Shown: positions 61,741-64,000 of the stretch, piece after piece | Position numbering within the stretch: position 1 is the first letter of the stretch | Layout of the letters: each line of letters opens with the position of its first letter | NCBI RefSeq assembly: GCF_907165205.1 | Contig: NC_058193.1 | Location: 14,087,521 to 14,151,520 of the forward strand | Source: Coccinella septempunctata | Lineage: Eukaryota; Arthropoda; Insecta; Coleoptera; Coccinellidae | Length of the DNA: 64,000 nucleotides | Direction of reading: 5' to 3' | Notes under the pieces: generated by a model | The model's input: only the letters and a program-made list of their open reading frames with translations | Told to the model about the DNA's origin: nothing | The model's database searches: none | Position numbers and translations under genes: made by a program

Positions 61741-61866
61741 ACAATGTACGTATATTAACTAAAAGTACAATAATATTCCTAATTATATGATTTATATGTT
61801 TCATTTACGTACACAACACCTGTTAATCCTCCACAATTCTATTTTGATGTCTATCTGACAGCGGGT

Positions 61867-63095
61867 TGTAACTTCACTCAAATTTATTTTAGCAGTCGGT
61901 TGGCCATGAAATAATTTTCTCAAGTTTTTGTAAGTAGAACGAAGTTAGGTTGGCACTCATGAAATGTCGTTAATGTCATAACGTCGCGTCGTTGCCACAA
62001 CTAATATCAATTTTTATTACGAAAATGCCAAAACTGATTGAAGAAAGAGAAAGGGTTTCAGGAAGTGCTATTTAGAATTCAGGTCCGCTCATTCAAATAG
62101 TTATACCCTGATATTCTAAAATCCACAATACGTCAGACGGTAGCGAACATATTCAATATAAGAGAATGTATTATATAATATAATGTTTCGTTTGAATCTA
62201 AACGACTTATATTTCAGCTGGATATTTCCACAATCAGAAAGATTGCGAATGAAGAGGATGACAAAGAATTTCCTTCTATTGGGAGACCCAAAAAAGTGGT
62301 GGCATTTGAGAATTTTATTTTTGGGTGAATTAATGCGAAATAACGTTTCCTACAGGATTTTCGATAAATGTCATCGGAGAATAAGTTCCCTAAAATGGAT
62401 TTTTCTATTTCTCATTTGACTTGTCCTATACTATGTAAATGCTTTAAGGTACTAATAAATATCTAATTATTATTATTACATCAATGTATTGAGATGAATA
62501 GCCACAAATGCGCGCAAGCTGACATGTTACTTGTTTATTCATGTGAAATTTTTGTTCAAAGGTGAAGTTCATCATAACTTGAAACTTCCTGCAATTCCTT
62601 TTACTTATATTGATGCAAGATGATTTTTGTTGAAGAGTTTAATATTCTTGTAATTATCTGTTATTTCCTTCGGAAGATACCCATTCCCAACCACTGCATC
62701 ATATGCATTTCATCTTCGGGTTAATATTTTTGAAATCTACAAATGATGTAAGCCAAAGAAGATAACGAACATTAACTCTCCTCAAGCTAGTGCATATTAT
62801 GATATTATACTGATCTCTTGTATTTTCCATGCAAATAACTGGGTTTGGTATGCCTTCAATCAGTTTGTATGAACTTCAATTATGTTCGTCACATATTTTC
62901 CGCAGAGATTCGACATTGTGATAAAATACGTAATAACAGAAACTTTTACGTAGAACGGGCAACATAGCGTTGATTTAAAACCCATAAATGTTTTGACAAG
63001 CGTCATAACTCCACATTTTCGTACTATACAGAGTGAAATGTGTCAAATTTCCATGGACAACCGACTGCTAAAATAAAAGTGAATGAAGTATAGTG
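61867..63095. repeat. Inverted repeat pair (~48 bp) flanking 1.1 kb
   Basis: ATTTTAGCAGTCGGTTGGCCATG near 61887 is inverted near 63050 as CATGGACAACCGACTGCTAAAAT, with similarity on both sides. It may mark a DNA element; no target duplication was seen. Confidence 0.5.
62024..62330 (+). pseudogene. Possible helix-turn-helix fragment of a DNA-transposon protein
   Basis: The plus strand reads 'MPKLIEERERVSGSA' (stop), then in another frame 'DILKSTIRQTVANIF', then after a possible 3' splice site (TATTTCAG at 62211-62218) 'LDISTIRKIANEEDDKEFPS' followed by 'IGRPKK'. The 'STIRKI.NE...P..GRPKK' wording resembles the HTH-to-linker region of some Tc1-like proteins in insects. No catalytic domain follows. 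It lies inside the inverted repeat pair at 61867-63095, which would fit a decayed element. Weak assignment. Confidence 0.25.
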
Positions 63096-64000
63096 GCATA
63101 TTTATCGATATTATTCATAAATGGATGACTTTTCTTTATTCTAATGAAAAAATTGGATTACGAAAACACTTTTAACCAAGGATTATTTGGTTTCAATTTG
63201 ACAATCAAAACACGAGACCAGCAGATTCTGTTAGACTGAATCTTCAATCTGATTGGCCATTCGAAATTCCTGCGATCTGATTGGCTCCCTCGCATCTAGA
63301 AGGCAAGTGGGAAATTGGTTCGAGGCAAAGCATTGCGAAGGTCGCCCCACCATTGACGTAGACTCGGGAACTAAATTCGAGGAGTGAAATCTCTTGTTCC
63401 TCTTTGCTATCAGCTAACCTCCAATTGTCAAATTACGAAGGGTGGTTCCAAATTTCCATTTCCATCGGTGAAAGAGATGCCGAAAAATCGTGAAAACAGC
63501 GCAGGATGGAATCTTCAAAGTGAGTACCATTTCGATTCGATCGTTGAGTTATTTCTGGACCATTTTAGGATGGACTTCGCAAGGCCGGCTCCGGGCACAT
63601 GCCATGGGGGTTAACAGTTGCCAATATCATCCAACCAGGGTAGTTTGGAATACCAGACAGCGTCGTTGACTCCCCCTGTGACGGTGGTGAACTTCTCCGA
63701 GGGTGATGGAATCGGCAGCAGTTGTAGGTTGCATAAAAATGAGAGAGAAACATTTAGTATACTGATACCCTAGAGCAGAGGGATAACAGGGTGTACGGTG
63801 GAATTTCGGAAGAAACGGTAAATTCGGTCGGTTATTTTAATAAGGAGATACAAATGTAATGTTCTATTTCACTTACCGTTCAGGCCAGTTTGTAATATCG
63901 GTGTAAGCGGTGTCAGCCTTCTGTTGCTATTTTTTATTCGGTTATTGTATTTAACGGTGACACAGGGGTGAAATAGAGACAGACAGGATGGATGAATCTC

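Larger units (their letters stand above)
61741..64000. other. Mostly unassigned sequence
   Basis: Apart from the entries below nothing can be named. A frame at 63384-63614 and a minus frame at 63565-63753 show no known domain; AAAGTGAGT at 63518-63526 is splice-donor-like but has no partner. Confidence 0.5.

Noticed and set aside
63384..63753. First exon of a host gene at the right edge
   Set aside because: A donor-like GTGAGT exists, but no promoter, domain or second exon can be supported within the window.

Overview
The window reads as AT-rich insect (arthropod) DNA made almost wholly of nested, mostly broken transposable elements. The combination of Pao/BEL, copia and Gypsy LTR elements, Penelope-like elements (PLEs), several CR1/Jockey-type LINEs, a Crypton-like tyrosine recombinase, mariner/Tc1-type relics, hAT and many MITEs fits a TE-rich insect such as a beetle, but the species cannot be told. 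I found no convincing host gene, tRNA, rRNA or CRISPR array. The only non-TE candidate is an unrecognised 181-codon reading frame with a signal-peptide-like start (39037-39582, minus).

Layout. 0.1-1.7 kb: hAT and LINE scraps and a mariner relic. 1.76-5.59 kb: a Tc1/mariner-superfamily element with about 0.7 kb terminal inverted repeats (TIRs) and a spliced transposase, whose first intron hosts a second 0.9 kb DNA element. 6.3-7.5 kb: a mariner relic and a PLE GIY-YIG relic. 8.05-12.2 kb: tandem repeats and long-inverted-repeat elements, one with a CXC-type cysteine-rich tail. 12.40-20.15 kb: a structurally complete but internally deleted BEL element with 1859-bp LTRs and a 5-bp target duplication. 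20.15-20.74 kb: a foldback. 22.16-37.05 kb: an inverted pair of tandem-repeat arrays (Foldback-like) that received LINE-A (itself hit by LINE-B), a MITE and a copia element. 37-39 kb: MITEs, a minisatellite and a hairpin. 40.4-43.2 kb: a Crypton-like recombinase gene split by a 1.5 kb long-TIR element. 43.7-45.6 kb: LINE-C and a PLE relic. 46.1-57.35 kb: a second BEL element split by a PLE (49.47-54.60 kb) that itself carries a solo LTR and a SINE-like insertion. 57.35-58.81 kb: a Gypsy-type LTR. 59.4-61.7 kb: LINE-D. 61.8-64 kb: little that can be named.

The elements do not work together as a pathway. The value of the window is stratigraphic: target-site duplications and reading frames that become continuous when an insert is ignored give relative ages at several junctions (BEL2 before PLE before solo LTR and SINE; Foldback-like arrays before LINE-A before LINE-B; copia before a 91-bp perfect inverted-repeat insertion). 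The nearly identical LTRs of the 12.4 kb BEL element suggest recent mobility in trans despite its pol deletions.
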